This document shows, piece by piece, positions 45,611 through 52,025 of a DNA stretch of 52,025 nucleotides. This DNA comes from Bacillota bacterium. Its GTDB lineage: Bacteria; Bacillota; Clostridia; Acetivibrionales; Acetivibrionaceae. The stretch covers positions 1-52,025 of the forward strand of contig JAEWSG010000034.1 of the NCBI GenBank assembly GCA_023398495.1, written 5' to 3'. The notes beneath the pieces are model-generated. The model was not told where the DNA came from and searched no databases. It worked only from the letters and a program-made list of their open reading frames with translations. The number at the start of each line of letters is the position of its first letter. Position 1 is the first letter of the stretch. The position numbers were made by a program, and so were the translations under genes.

Positions 45611-46753
45611 CTACTTAATACGATATTTTCGCATCCCATAGTTAGCAATCATAACTTGTTGAACCTGTGATGTCCCTTCAATTATTTCTAAAATTCTTGA
45701 TTCTCTGAACAATCTCTCTACCGGGTATTGATTCCAGCATCCATTACCGCCAAATACCTGCACCGCATCTGAGGCCACCTTACTAGCCATTTTTGAGGTA
45801 AAATACTTTGCAATATTTGTATCCATAACTGCACTATCATCACCCGCAAGAAATGCTTCTCCTGCTTTGATACAAAGAGCCCTTGATGCATGAATCTGTG
45901 TTACTGCATCAGCAATTATGCCTTGAATCAATTGAAATTTTCCTATCTTTTGACCAAACTGCTCTCTTTTCCTTGCATAACCAACCATCTCCTCCAACGC
46001 TGCCTGTCCAATAGCCAGTCCCGCCCAAGCTATGCTGTATCGTCCAAAAAACAGAGCCGAATTAACAACAAAGCTAAAGCCTTCTCCTAAATTACACAGA
46101 ACATTTTCTTCAGGTACTTCCACATCGGTAAAAATTATTTCAGCGGTATGAGCAGCCCGATTACCTAACAACCCATGCATTGGTTTAATTTCGATACCAG
46201 GTGTAGTACGCTCCACTAAAAAGGCACTGACTTTGTGTGTCTCGGTTTCGGCTGCAATTACCAAAAAAATATCTGCTATCACCGCAAAGGTTATCCACTT
46301 TTTCCTGCCGTTAAGAATAAACACATTGCCTTTCTTCTCATAGCATGTATTAACAGAAGATGCATCGGTGCCAACCTCCGGCTCTGACAAAGCAAAACAT
46401 GACAGCTTTGACCCTTTCGCCAAATCAGGCAAAAAACGTTCACGCTGTTCAGAATTACCCAGCTTAACCAATGTTTCACCTACCAGCGAAGTATGTACAG
46501 TTAACAAGGCTCTTGTAGAACAACAAGCCTTTCCGATAATCTCAGTTAATAATCCATAGTGTATGGGATCCAAACCTAGTCCGCCGTATTTTTGAGGTAT
46601 GGCAGCACCCAAAAGTCCTAAAGCGGCTAAACCATCAATGATTTCCCTAGGTAGAGATTCCTCACGGTCAAATTCCCCTGCCCGGGGCCGGATGACTGTA
46701 TTTGCGTATTCAGTGGCTTTTAGCAATATAGACTTCTGATACTCATTGTCCAT
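45611..46753 (-). CDS. Acyl-ACP dehydrogenase (FkbI-like) of the hydroxymalonyl-ACP pathway
   Basis: A 380-residue flavoprotein of the acyl-CoA dehydrogenase superfamily. Marks are CFALSEPEVGTD (substrate/FAD region ~115), KKWIT (~142), GGNGC and EIIEGTSQVQQ (~360), where the Glu before Gly-Thr is the usual catalytic base. In FkbI-type enzymes a glyceryl-derived ACP thioester is oxidised at the terminal carbon in steps towards hydroxymalonyl-ACP. The call rests on context: it overlaps the small ACP gene by 11 bp and follows FkbK- and FkbH-like genes. On sequence alone it could pass for a fatty acyl-CoA dehydrogenase that makes an unsaturated starter. AAGGGGG lies about 6 nt before the ATG. 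Confidence 0.85.
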   Translation of the reverse strand: MDNEYQKSILLKATEYANTVIRPRAGEFDREESLPREIIDGLAALGLLGAAIPQKYGGLGLDPIHYGLLTEIIGKACCSTRALLTVHTSLVGETLVKLGNSEQRERFLPDLAKGSKLSCFALSEPEVGTDASSVNTCYEKKGNVFILNGRKKWITFAVIADIFLVIAAETETHKVSAFLVERTTPGIEIKPMHGLLGNRAAHTAEIIFTDVEVPEENVLCNLGEGFSFVVNSALFFGRYSIAWAGLAIGQAALEEMVGYARKREQFGQKIGKFQLIQGIIADAVTQIHASRALCIKAGEAFLAGDDSAVMDTNIAKYFTSKMASKVASDAVQVFGGNGCWNQYPVERLFRESRILEIIEGTSQVQQVMIANYGMRKYRIK

Positions 46754-47015
46754 AAGAAGCCCCCTTCAACCTCTTTACTAAATGAATCATATTATCCACA
46801 GAACAAAAGTTTGACAATATGATATCTTCGTCCATCACTTCTACAGAAAACTCCTTTTCAATGAAATTTAACAATCTCATTGCAAAAATAGAACTGACAA
46901 ACCCTTTTTCAAATATGTTATCCGAATCACTTATATCAATATCTTCATCTAGTGAAACCATATTCTCTTGAATATAATTGCGAATACTTAAACGTGCCTT
47001 GCTTTCATTTTCCAT
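46743..47015 (-). CDS. Discrete acyl carrier protein (FkbJ-like)
   Basis: A 90-residue carrier protein on which the three-carbon hydroxymalonyl unit should be built. The attachment site is GFVSSIFAMR near residue 40, in which the first or second Ser would carry phosphopantetheine; this is less canonical than the DSL motif but in the right place after an acidic loop. The following helices fit the ACP fold. The frame opens 6 bases earlier, but that ATG abuts the AGGAGG (47022-47027); the ATG at 47015 is 6 nt away and is preferred. It lies between the FkbH-like gene (21 bp gap) and the dehydrogenase (11 bp overlap), as in methoxymalonyl/hydroxymalonyl cassettes. Confidence 0.85.
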   Translation of the reverse strand: MENESKARLSIRNYIQENMVSLDEDIDISDSDNIFEKGFVSSIFAMRLLNFIEKEFSVEVMDEDIILSNFCSVDNMIHLVKRLKGASYGQ

Positions 47016-47021
47016 ATCCAT

Positions 47022-47027
47022 CCTCCT
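47022..47027 (-). promoter_or_regulatory. RBS that sets the start of the FkbJ-like ACP
   Basis: AGGAGG on the minus strand, 6 nt before the ATG at 47015 and directly touching the alternative ATG at 47021. Confidence 0.7.
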
Positions 47028-47036
47028 AATATTACA

Positions 47037-48062
47037 TCAAATATATGTTTCAACTTTTATATAGGGCGGGTAATTCTGAATCAGAGTGAGGTCATTCTCA
47101 AACAAAATCATATTCCCCGAACGTTCCTTTTCTTTAAAGTTAGCAAAGCTATAGGTCATTAGCATCTGTCGGTTGCGTTCAGTCCGGCGGAAATCCGCCT
47201 GTAAAACTTTACCCTCAGCTTTAGCCTCCTTCATCAGGCAAGATAACAGAATCGTCCCAACACCACGTGAAACTACGCGACATGACATAAGCAAAAGCCG
47301 GATAACCCACGCATTTTTTTGTATCTCTACAAGAACCAAACCAATCTTTCCATATGACCCATACTTGTCGGTTAATTCACAAATCCATAAATGATGATTG
47401 GGAGAATCAAGTAAAGCCTTAAGTTCATCATAACTATATTGTATACCCGTAGAATTAAGCTGGTTTGTTCGAAGTGTCAGTTCCTCAGCCCGGAGCAAAT
47501 CTGATTCCTGTGCTTTTGATATGGTAAACACCATGTTGAGGCTTGCCAAAAATTCAGCAGGAGTCCCTTGGTGAACCGCTTCATCGGCCTGCCTCTTCTG
47601 CTCTTCAATATACATATGCCGTCTCCTGCAGCTATCCACAGTTATCACCTTAGGATTTAAGCGTTCCATGGAAATCAGCGTGCCATAGTCTAATGCATCA
47701 ACAAGAGTAACCTCTGGATGGACAGACTTTACCTCATCACGCTCGAAAGCCTGATCGTCTATAAAAAGAATAGTGTCCTTACCAATATTCAAACTCTTTT
47801 GAATACTGGCTATAGATATTGACTTAGGATTCCATCCGATTTGTGGGCACAGAAAATATTGGTTCAGTCCAAATTTGGTCAGACATGCCATAGCATCTTC
47901 ATAATTATTTTTACTGGCTATTGATAAAAGAATTCCCCTAGAATCTAAAATTTTTAAGATCTCCTCAATACCTGGTTTCAGACAAATCTCATCACCCTCA
48001 AGCAGCACACCATCCCATAGTGTGTTATCCAGATCCCACACCACACATTTTATATCCTTCAA
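47037..48062 (-). CDS. FkbH-like HAD-family glyceryl-ACP synthase
   Basis: A 341-residue protein of the FkbH type. Family members take 1,3-bisphosphoglycerate, remove phosphate and load the glyceryl group onto a carrier protein, the first step to methoxymalonyl- or hydroxymalonyl-ACP. The HAD nucleophile motif is VVWDLDNTLWDG at the N terminus, motif II is SIASKN (~63), and the typical FIDDQAFERDEV follows near residue 105. The C-terminal half looks GNAT-like with LTLRTNQLN and YGSYGKIGL. The frame opens at 48128 inside the previous gene, but AGGGAGG (48071-48077) sits 8 nt before a TTG at 48062, and homologues begin just there, so a TTG start is chosen. That leaves a 13-bp gap instead of a 53-bp overlap. 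Confidence 0.9.
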   Translation of the reverse strand: MKDIKCVVWDLDNTLWDGVLLEGDEICLKPGIEEILKILDSRGILLSIASKNNYEDAMACLTKFGLNQYFLCPQIGWNPKSISIASIQKSLNIGKDTILFIDDQAFERDEVKSVHPEVTLVDALDYGTLISMERLNPKVITVDSCRRRHMYIEEQKRQADEAVHQGTPAEFLASLNMVFTISKAQESDLLRAEELTLRTNQLNSTGIQYSYDELKALLDSPNHHLWICELTDKYGSYGKIGLVLVEIQKNAWVIRLLLMSCRVVSRGVGTILLSCLMKEAKAEGKVLQADFRRTERNRQMLMTYSFANFKEKERSGNMILFENDLTLIQNYPPYIKVETYI

Positions 48063-48070
48063 GTTGTCGT

Positions 48071-48077
48071 CCTCCCT
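48071..48077 (-). promoter_or_regulatory. RBS that selects a TTG start for the FkbH-like gene
   Basis: AGGGAGG on the minus strand spans the stop of the preceding gene (48076-48078) and lies 8 nt before TTG 48062-48060. The ATG at 48128 has no purine-rich site in front of it. Confidence 0.65.
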
Positions 48078-48924
48078 AATCGTAAGTATAAAAACCCCGT
48101 CCGCTTTTTCTACCCAACAATCCAGCATCTACCATCTTTCTTAGAAGCGGACAACATCGAAACTTAGAATCCTGATAACTTTGGTAAAGAACATCTAGAG
48201 ACCGAACAACTGTATCAAGTCCAATTAAATCAGCTGTTTCCAGAGGACCCATCTTATGGGAGTACCCCATTTTGAATATATCATCGATCTGTTTTGGGTC
48301 AGCAACCTGATCCTGAACTAAAAAAGCCGCTTCATTCATAAATAGATGGGAAAGCCTGTTTGAAACGAAACCCGGAAAATCCCGAATAAGTATAGCCGTC
48401 TTGTCAATGCTCTTTAAAAACTTGTTTGAAGCCTGCACAGTCTCATCCGATGTATGAAAACCTCGTATAGTCTCAACAGCGGCCTTTAATGGTACAGGAT
48501 TCATAAAGTGCATTCCAATAACCCGTTCAGGTCGGGGTAAAAGATTTGCCAGCTTGGTAATCGAAATACAACTGGTATTTATAGCAAACAACGCATCAGA
48601 TGAACACACTTCGGATAATTCTTTATATAAAGCACTTTTTACATTCCAGTCCTCTGTTGTGTTTTCTATCACCCATGAGACCTGGTCAAAGTCATTATAA
48701 TTATCTGCAAAAGTGATTCGGGAAAGAATATTTGAGGTATTCCAATTCTGAAGAGTAGACGACATCACTTTATAGCTTCTGATATTCTGGCGGATGGTCT
48801 GAGGAGCCATAGACAAAACTTGAGGATCAATATCTTTCAAAACAACATTATAGCCATAAGATGCAACCGTTGTAGCTACATCTAACCCCATTACACCCGC
48901 ACCAACAACAGCAATTAAATCCAT
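48076..48924 (-). CDS. 3-hydroxyacyl-ACP/CoA dehydrogenase (FkbK-like)
   Basis: A 282-residue NAD-dependent dehydrogenase of the 3-hydroxybutyryl-CoA dehydrogenase fold. The Rossmann loop VVGAGVMG lies right at the N terminus, the catalytic His is in GMHFMNPVP (~140), and the C-terminal dimerisation domain has GPLETADLIGLD. In FkbK-type pathways it oxidises glyceryl-ACP. Together with the FkbH-, FkbJ- and FkbI-like genes that follow it completes the set needed for hydroxymalonyl-ACP. A TTG at 48945 is in frame, but the ATG at 48924 lies 9 nt after AGGGGAG (48934-48940) and begins two residues before the nucleotide-binding strand, as in relatives. It starts 48 bp after the exporter permease gene. 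Confidence 0.88.
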   Translation of the reverse strand: MDLIAVVGAGVMGLDVATTVASYGYNVVLKDIDPQVLSMAPQTIRQNIRSYKVMSSTLQNWNTSNILSRITFADNYNDFDQVSWVIENTTEDWNVKSALYKELSEVCSSDALFAINTSCISITKLANLLPRPERVIGMHFMNPVPLKAAVETIRGFHTSDETVQASNKFLKSIDKTAILIRDFPGFVSNRLSHLFMNEAAFLVQDQVADPKQIDDIFKMGYSHKMGPLETADLIGLDTVVRSLDVLYQSYQDSKFRCCPLLRKMVDAGLLGRKSGRGFYTYD

Positions 48925-48933
48925 TATGTAATT

Positions 48934-48940
48934 CTCCCCT
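48934..48940 (-). promoter_or_regulatory. RBS that sets the start of the FkbK-like gene
   Basis: AGGGGAG on the minus strand, 9 nt before the ATG at 48924. It lies inside the longer TTG-initiated frame that it argues against. Confidence 0.65.
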
Positions 48941-48972
48941 TTCAAATAAATAACAAATAAATTTATTTCATA

Positions 48973-49704
48973 TTATTTTCTATTTAATATTGCAATCGCT
49001 CCACCATATCCCAAAATGCACCATATAATCAAATTTATATAATTCCAAGGTTCCGCAACAAAGGTAGTGGAAGCCATTGATGCACGTATAACTTCTGCAA
49101 TCGAATATATCGGTAGTATATGGTGAATCGCCTGAAGCCATTGTGGAAGACGATCCATAGGGAAATTAACAGGAGAAAACATAAGTGCTCCAAAAGCCAA
49201 TATTTGGGACAGGGCCATTGCTCCCGGAGGTGGCAAAGCATGTGAATACCCATAACCAAGACCAATACAGGTAAGTGCCGACAAAAGTATAGCTGGAATT
49301 ACAGTCCATGAAATAGCATAGCCAGGATGAAAGATAAAATGAGCACATATCGTAGATATAATCATACCTGGAAATGTAATAAGAAACCATACCAATGTGT
49401 CCGCTGCAACAATAGCTGCACGGTTAACCGGCCAAGTCCTTATAAATTCGGTGTACCCTTCAGCTTTGGAGGTAATAGTCTGATTAGGTAAAATAACCAG
49501 ACCCGTCATAACCAAAATTATGGTTGGAGCCCCTGTTGCCAAAAAAAGCAATGTACCGGGCTCTGGGCTGGAAAATAAATATGAAAAACCAAACACAATC
49601 CCTAATGATATCATAATTTGAATTATTGAAAAGAACACCAAATTACCAGCATTTCTTAAAAACTGCATTGCAAATACGTACTTAAACTGTTTATAAAAAC
49701 TCAT
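48973..49704 (-). CDS. ABC-2 type exporter permease (DrrB-like)
   Basis: A 243-residue membrane protein with about six helices: near residues 20-45, 52-75, 100-125, 132-155, 160-180 and 218-240. The stretch FSPVNFPMDRLPQWLQ before the last helix is typical of ABC-2 permeases of the DrrB/multidrug type. Its ATG overlaps the ATPase stop as ATGA, so the two are translationally coupled and form one exporter. At the head of the biosynthetic operon it is the first candidate for secretion of, or resistance to, the lipopeptide. Substrate is inferred from position only. Confidence 0.88.
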   Translation of the reverse strand: MSFYKQFKYVFAMQFLRNAGNLVFFSIIQIMISLGIVFGFSYLFSSPEPGTLLFLATGAPTIILVMTGLVILPNQTITSKAEGYTEFIRTWPVNRAAIVAADTLVWFLITFPGMIISTICAHFIFHPGYAISWTVIPAILLSALTCIGLGYGYSHALPPPGAMALSQILAFGALMFSPVNFPMDRLPQWLQAIHHILPIYSIAEVIRASMASTTFVAEPWNYINLIIWCILGYGGAIAILNRK

Positions 49705-50642
49705 TTTGAATCTCCCCCTTTATCCTCCGTCAGTTCAACATATATATCTTCAAGACTTGTTGGTGACAAAGAATAATCAATAATTTTACCCTCACCAATT
49801 TGAGCATTTGCCCATTCAATAGCTGTAAGTGCCGATTCATGCTCCATATAAAATGACATTCGTCCATTACTGTGGTATTTGGAAATAGCCCAATTAGGAA
49901 TTTCATAATTAACAGAATCTGTGGACAAACCAACTTCAATACGCAAACGATTACTAACCGAACGTTTAACTTCAGATGGAGTACCTTGTGTAAGAAACTT
50001 CCCTTTATGTAATATTGCCACTCTGTCTACTGCTTTTTCTGCCTCTAGTACATTATGTGTCACTAGAATAACCGAAGTTCCTACATTTGTAAGTTTACGT
50101 ATTTCGTCCCAAAGATAACGACGACGTACAGGATCAACATCATTTGTAGGTTCATCAAGTATCACTACCTTACCTGGTATTACTACAGCCATGCAAAATG
50201 CTGTGAGCCGGCGGATACCTCCGGACAGCTTTAATCCTTCAGTATTAACCCAACTTAATATATCCAAGGACTCAAACAGCATTTCCATTCGCTTTTTAAC
50301 TTCCTCATCTCTGCCGCCTCGCATCTTACCCATGATTGAAACAGCTTGAGTTGGCGTCAACTCTCCAAGAGGCAATTGGGATTGTGGTTGCATAGAGCAA
50401 ATACGGCGAGCCCTTTCAGGCGATTTTGCTACAGACTCCCCAAGTAGATAAATCTCCCCTTTTGTGGGTTTTACTAACCCTAAAATTTGGTTTACGAGAG
50501 TTGTTTTACCTGCTCCATTGTGACCTAAAAGACCTAAAACTTCACCTTCTTTGATGGCCAAGGTCAGATCGTCATTGGCTACTACCTTAGATTTTTTTGT
50601 TCCAGAGTAAACCTTAGTAATGTTTTGAATGTCAATAACCAT
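49701..50642 (-). CDS. ABC exporter ATP-binding protein (DrrA-like)
   Basis: A 313-residue ATPase, the first gene of the cluster in reading direction. Walker A GHNGAGKTT (~40), signature LSGGIRRL (~140), Walker B VVILDEPTNDVDP (~160) and switch His in LVTHN (~194) are all intact. The C-terminal 90 residues form the accessory domain seen in DrrA/CcmA-type drug exporters. AAAGGAGG lies 5-6 nt before the ATG. It is coupled to the permease by a 4-bp ATGA overlap. About 575 bp without genes lie upstream, so the promoter of the whole minus-strand cluster is expected there, though I could not pick a convincing one. Confidence 0.92.
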   Translation of the reverse strand: MVIDIQNITKVYSGTKKSKVVANDDLTLAIKEGEVLGLLGHNGAGKTTLVNQILGLVKPTKGEIYLLGESVAKSPERARRICSMQPQSQLPLGELTPTQAVSIMGKMRGGRDEEVKKRMEMLFESLDILSWVNTEGLKLSGGIRRLTAFCMAVVIPGKVVILDEPTNDVDPVRRRYLWDEIRKLTNVGTSVILVTHNVLEAEKAVDRVAILHKGKFLTQGTPSEVKRSVSNRLRIEVGLSTDSVNYEIPNWAISKYHSNGRMSFYMEHESALTAIEWANAQIGEGKIIDYSLSPTSLEDIYVELTEDKGGDSK

Positions 50643-51216
50643 AATTTCCTCCTTTTTCGTTATTCTATTTATAAAATGACTTGTTTATAAGATTTATTCA
50701 CTCACCTGGATAGTTATAACAAACACACTATTTACATAATCTGTTCTAAAAAACAAAAAAGCCCAACCCAATACCTCTAAATATAGAAATGGGGTGAGTT
50801 TTTATTAATTACATCTTTCAGCAGAAGCTTCAATTAAAATAAATAGAAATTTACTAAATAAACGAACTTTTTAAAAAGAGTAGTATAAGGTAACTGTCTG
50901 TAACTTAATAATTATCTGCCCCAAAATAGTTAATATAATTTTTCTTATATCTCTAATCTATCCGGCTTTCATTTTATAATATATTTCTGGCTTTTTCAAC
51001 AAATAAATTGTTTATTTTATAATCATTCCTCTAAATTTTCTTAGATAATTTACATATTATTGCATACATATTACTAAAAGGTATTTCAGCCATTTTTTGC
51101 ACATGGATTTTGCGATTGATATCCTGACTTTTTCTAAAGCCTCTACACAATGTTCTTTGAGTAATATAGTGTTTGAAAATTAAATGCACACATCAGGGAA
51201 GAAGCAAACATCCACG
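50643..51216. other. Non-coding region upstream of the biosynthetic operon
   Basis: Very AT-rich DNA with no credible gene. It should hold the promoter for the cluster; the nearest pairing I find (TTGTTA, 17 bp, GAATAA just upstream of the ATPase) is too poor to call. A probable terminator lies at 50748-50803. Short AT palindromes occur, such as CTTTTTAAAAAG near 50870 and AAATAAA-TTG-TTTATTT near 51003. No riboswitch or regulator gene is recognised. Confidence 0.6.
50748..50803 (-). terminator. Possible Rho-independent terminator between MgtC gene and cluster
   Basis: On the minus strand an imperfect stem (arm 50803-50789 with CTCACCCC against arm 50772-50761 with TTGGGTTGGGC) ends in GGGC followed by six T, one G and six more T. 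The tail is typical; the stem has mismatches and a bulge. It lies about 410 bp past the MgtC-family stop and would separate that gene from the biosynthetic operon. Confidence 0.4.
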
Positions 51217-51987
51217 TTATTCCTCATAGACCTTGCTGACGCCTTCAATGCCCTGAAGTTCACCGACTATCATTTCCTTCTTGACATTACCAGGTAATTT
51301 GATAAGAAATTTGATCAACGCTTCATTATCATTTTCATTATTCATAAATTCAATATTTTTTATTGTTATATCATACTTTCCGAATAAACATCCAATGTTT
51401 CCAAGTTGTCCAGGTAGGTTCTGCGTTTTTATGTACAAGATGTTGAGCTGTCTTTTTTTTACAAAGTTAATTTCCAACTTTTTTAACACAATAAGCGTCA
51501 GATAAATAACCAGTGCAGCTACAATCGCACCTTCATAAAAACCTATCCCTGCAGCTATTCCGACACATGACACAGCCCATAGACTTGCCGCAGTTGTAAG
51601 CCCTTTAACGCTTGTGCCCTCCCTGATAATCGTTCCTGCTCCAAGAAAACCAATACCGCTTATTACCTGAGCTCCAAGACGGGCAGGGTCAGTATTTACA
51701 ACCCCGCTATACTTATCAAAAATATATTGGGAAGTAACCATCACCAGTGCAGACCCCACACACACAAGAATATGTGTGCGAAATCCCGCAGGTCTGTTCA
51801 TACTTTCTCTCTCATAACCAATAAATCCACCAAGAATACATGCCAGAAACAATCTGAATATGGTAATAAAGTAAAACTCCAGGTTTAAAGACATTAGAAA
51901 TAGATAGGTATTTGCTTTTTTCATAATATCATATAAAATTCTGTTTTTCACTACTAAAAGCAAAAAATTATCCAAAATAATATCCAT
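51217..51987 (-). CDS. MgtC/SapB-family inner-membrane protein
   Basis: Up to 256 residues. The N-terminal half has about four to five membrane helices and the family motifs GGFIGYERE, GFRTH, RLGAQVISGIGFLGAGTI and LTTAASLW. The C-terminal 100 residues form a soluble ACT-like domain. Members are linked to Mg2+ limitation, membrane potential and survival, mostly without a proven transport activity. The start is uncertain: ATGs at 51987, 51924 and 51894 are all in frame and none has a good ribosome binding site; family members usually begin near the third. It is separated from the cluster by a long gap and a likely terminator, so it is probably a chromosomal neighbour. Confidence 0.85.
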   Translation of the reverse strand: MDIILDNFLLLVVKNRILYDIMKKANTYLFLMSLNLEFYFITIFRLFLACILGGFIGYERESMNRPAGFRTHILVCVGSALVMVTSQYIFDKYSGVVNTDPARLGAQVISGIGFLGAGTIIREGTSVKGLTTAASLWAVSCVGIAAGIGFYEGAIVAALVIYLTLIVLKKLEINFVKKRQLNILYIKTQNLPGQLGNIGCLFGKYDITIKNIEFMNNENDNEALIKFLIKLPGNVKKEMIVGELQGIEGVSKVYEE

Positions 51988-52025
51988 TCGCTTTAATTTT
52001 AAATAAAAATCCCAAAATAATATTA

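Noticed and set aside
50643..50760. Promoter TTGTTA-17-GAATAA upstream of the DrrA-like gene
   Set aside because: The -10 matches only 2 of 6 consensus bases; in such AT-rich DNA this is not better than chance.
51217..51987. MgtC-family gene as part of the biosynthetic cluster
   Set aside because: A gap of about 575 bp with a likely terminator separates it, and the family has no known role in NRPS/PKS pathways.

Overview
The window is AT-rich DNA from a low-GC Gram-positive bacterium, most likely an anaerobic member of Clostridia of the Ruminiclostridium kind. This is judged from base composition, strong AGGAGG-type ribosome binding sites, ATG/GTG/TTG starts, AT-only intergenic DNA and a cobalamin radical-SAM enzyme; the species is a guess. 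Every convincing gene is on the minus strand, so the biological order runs from high to low coordinates.

Nearly the whole window (about 50.6 kb down to 4.7 kb) is one hybrid non-ribosomal peptide/polyketide gene cluster. It opens with a DrrAB-like ABC exporter pair (50642-48973). Next comes a four-gene cassette resembling FkbK, FkbH, FkbJ and FkbI (48924-45611), expected to build hydroxymalonyl-ACP from glycolytic 1,3-bisphosphoglycerate; no FkbG-type O-methyltransferase is present. The assembly line follows: (A) FAAL-ACP-KS-AT-ACP-aminotransferase-C-A-PCP plus half a C domain; a free-standing FenF/ItuD-like acyltransferase; (B) KS-DH-KR-ACP; (C) KS-DH-KR-ACP; (D) KS-ACP-C-A-PCP-E; (E) C-A-PCP; (F) KS-AT-(dead KR + C-methyltransferase)-ACP-C. 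A type II thioesterase and a B12-dependent radical-SAM protein come after it.

Reading the modules in order predicts a fatty acid activated as an adenylate, extended once and transaminated to a beta-amino fatty acid (iturin/mycosubtilin logic). It is then joined to an amino acid (code closest to Gly), extended by two AT-less ketide modules (dienoyl) and one unreduced ketide, and followed by D-allo-Ile-like and Val-like residues and a final alpha-methylated beta-ketoacyl unit. No terminal thioesterase domain is visible; the line ends in a condensation-like domain, so release may be macrolactamisation or formation of an N-acyl tetramate. No MbtH, phosphopantetheinyl transferase or pathway regulator gene lies in the window.

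The left end holds a second ABC exporter of the LolD/MacB (FtsX permease) type with its own probable promoter and terminator. Beyond it is a roughly 500-bp non-coding stretch with GC-rich hairpins, and a broken Orn/Lys/Arg decarboxylase gene ending in a perfect 17-bp-arm palindrome with a LexA-box-like core. The right end holds a MgtC/SapB-family membrane protein gene that is probably unrelated. Seven starts were moved downstream to an ATG or TTG with a well-placed ribosome binding site. Domain limits are rounded residue positions estimated by eye; substrate predictions come from hand-aligned A-domain pocket residues.
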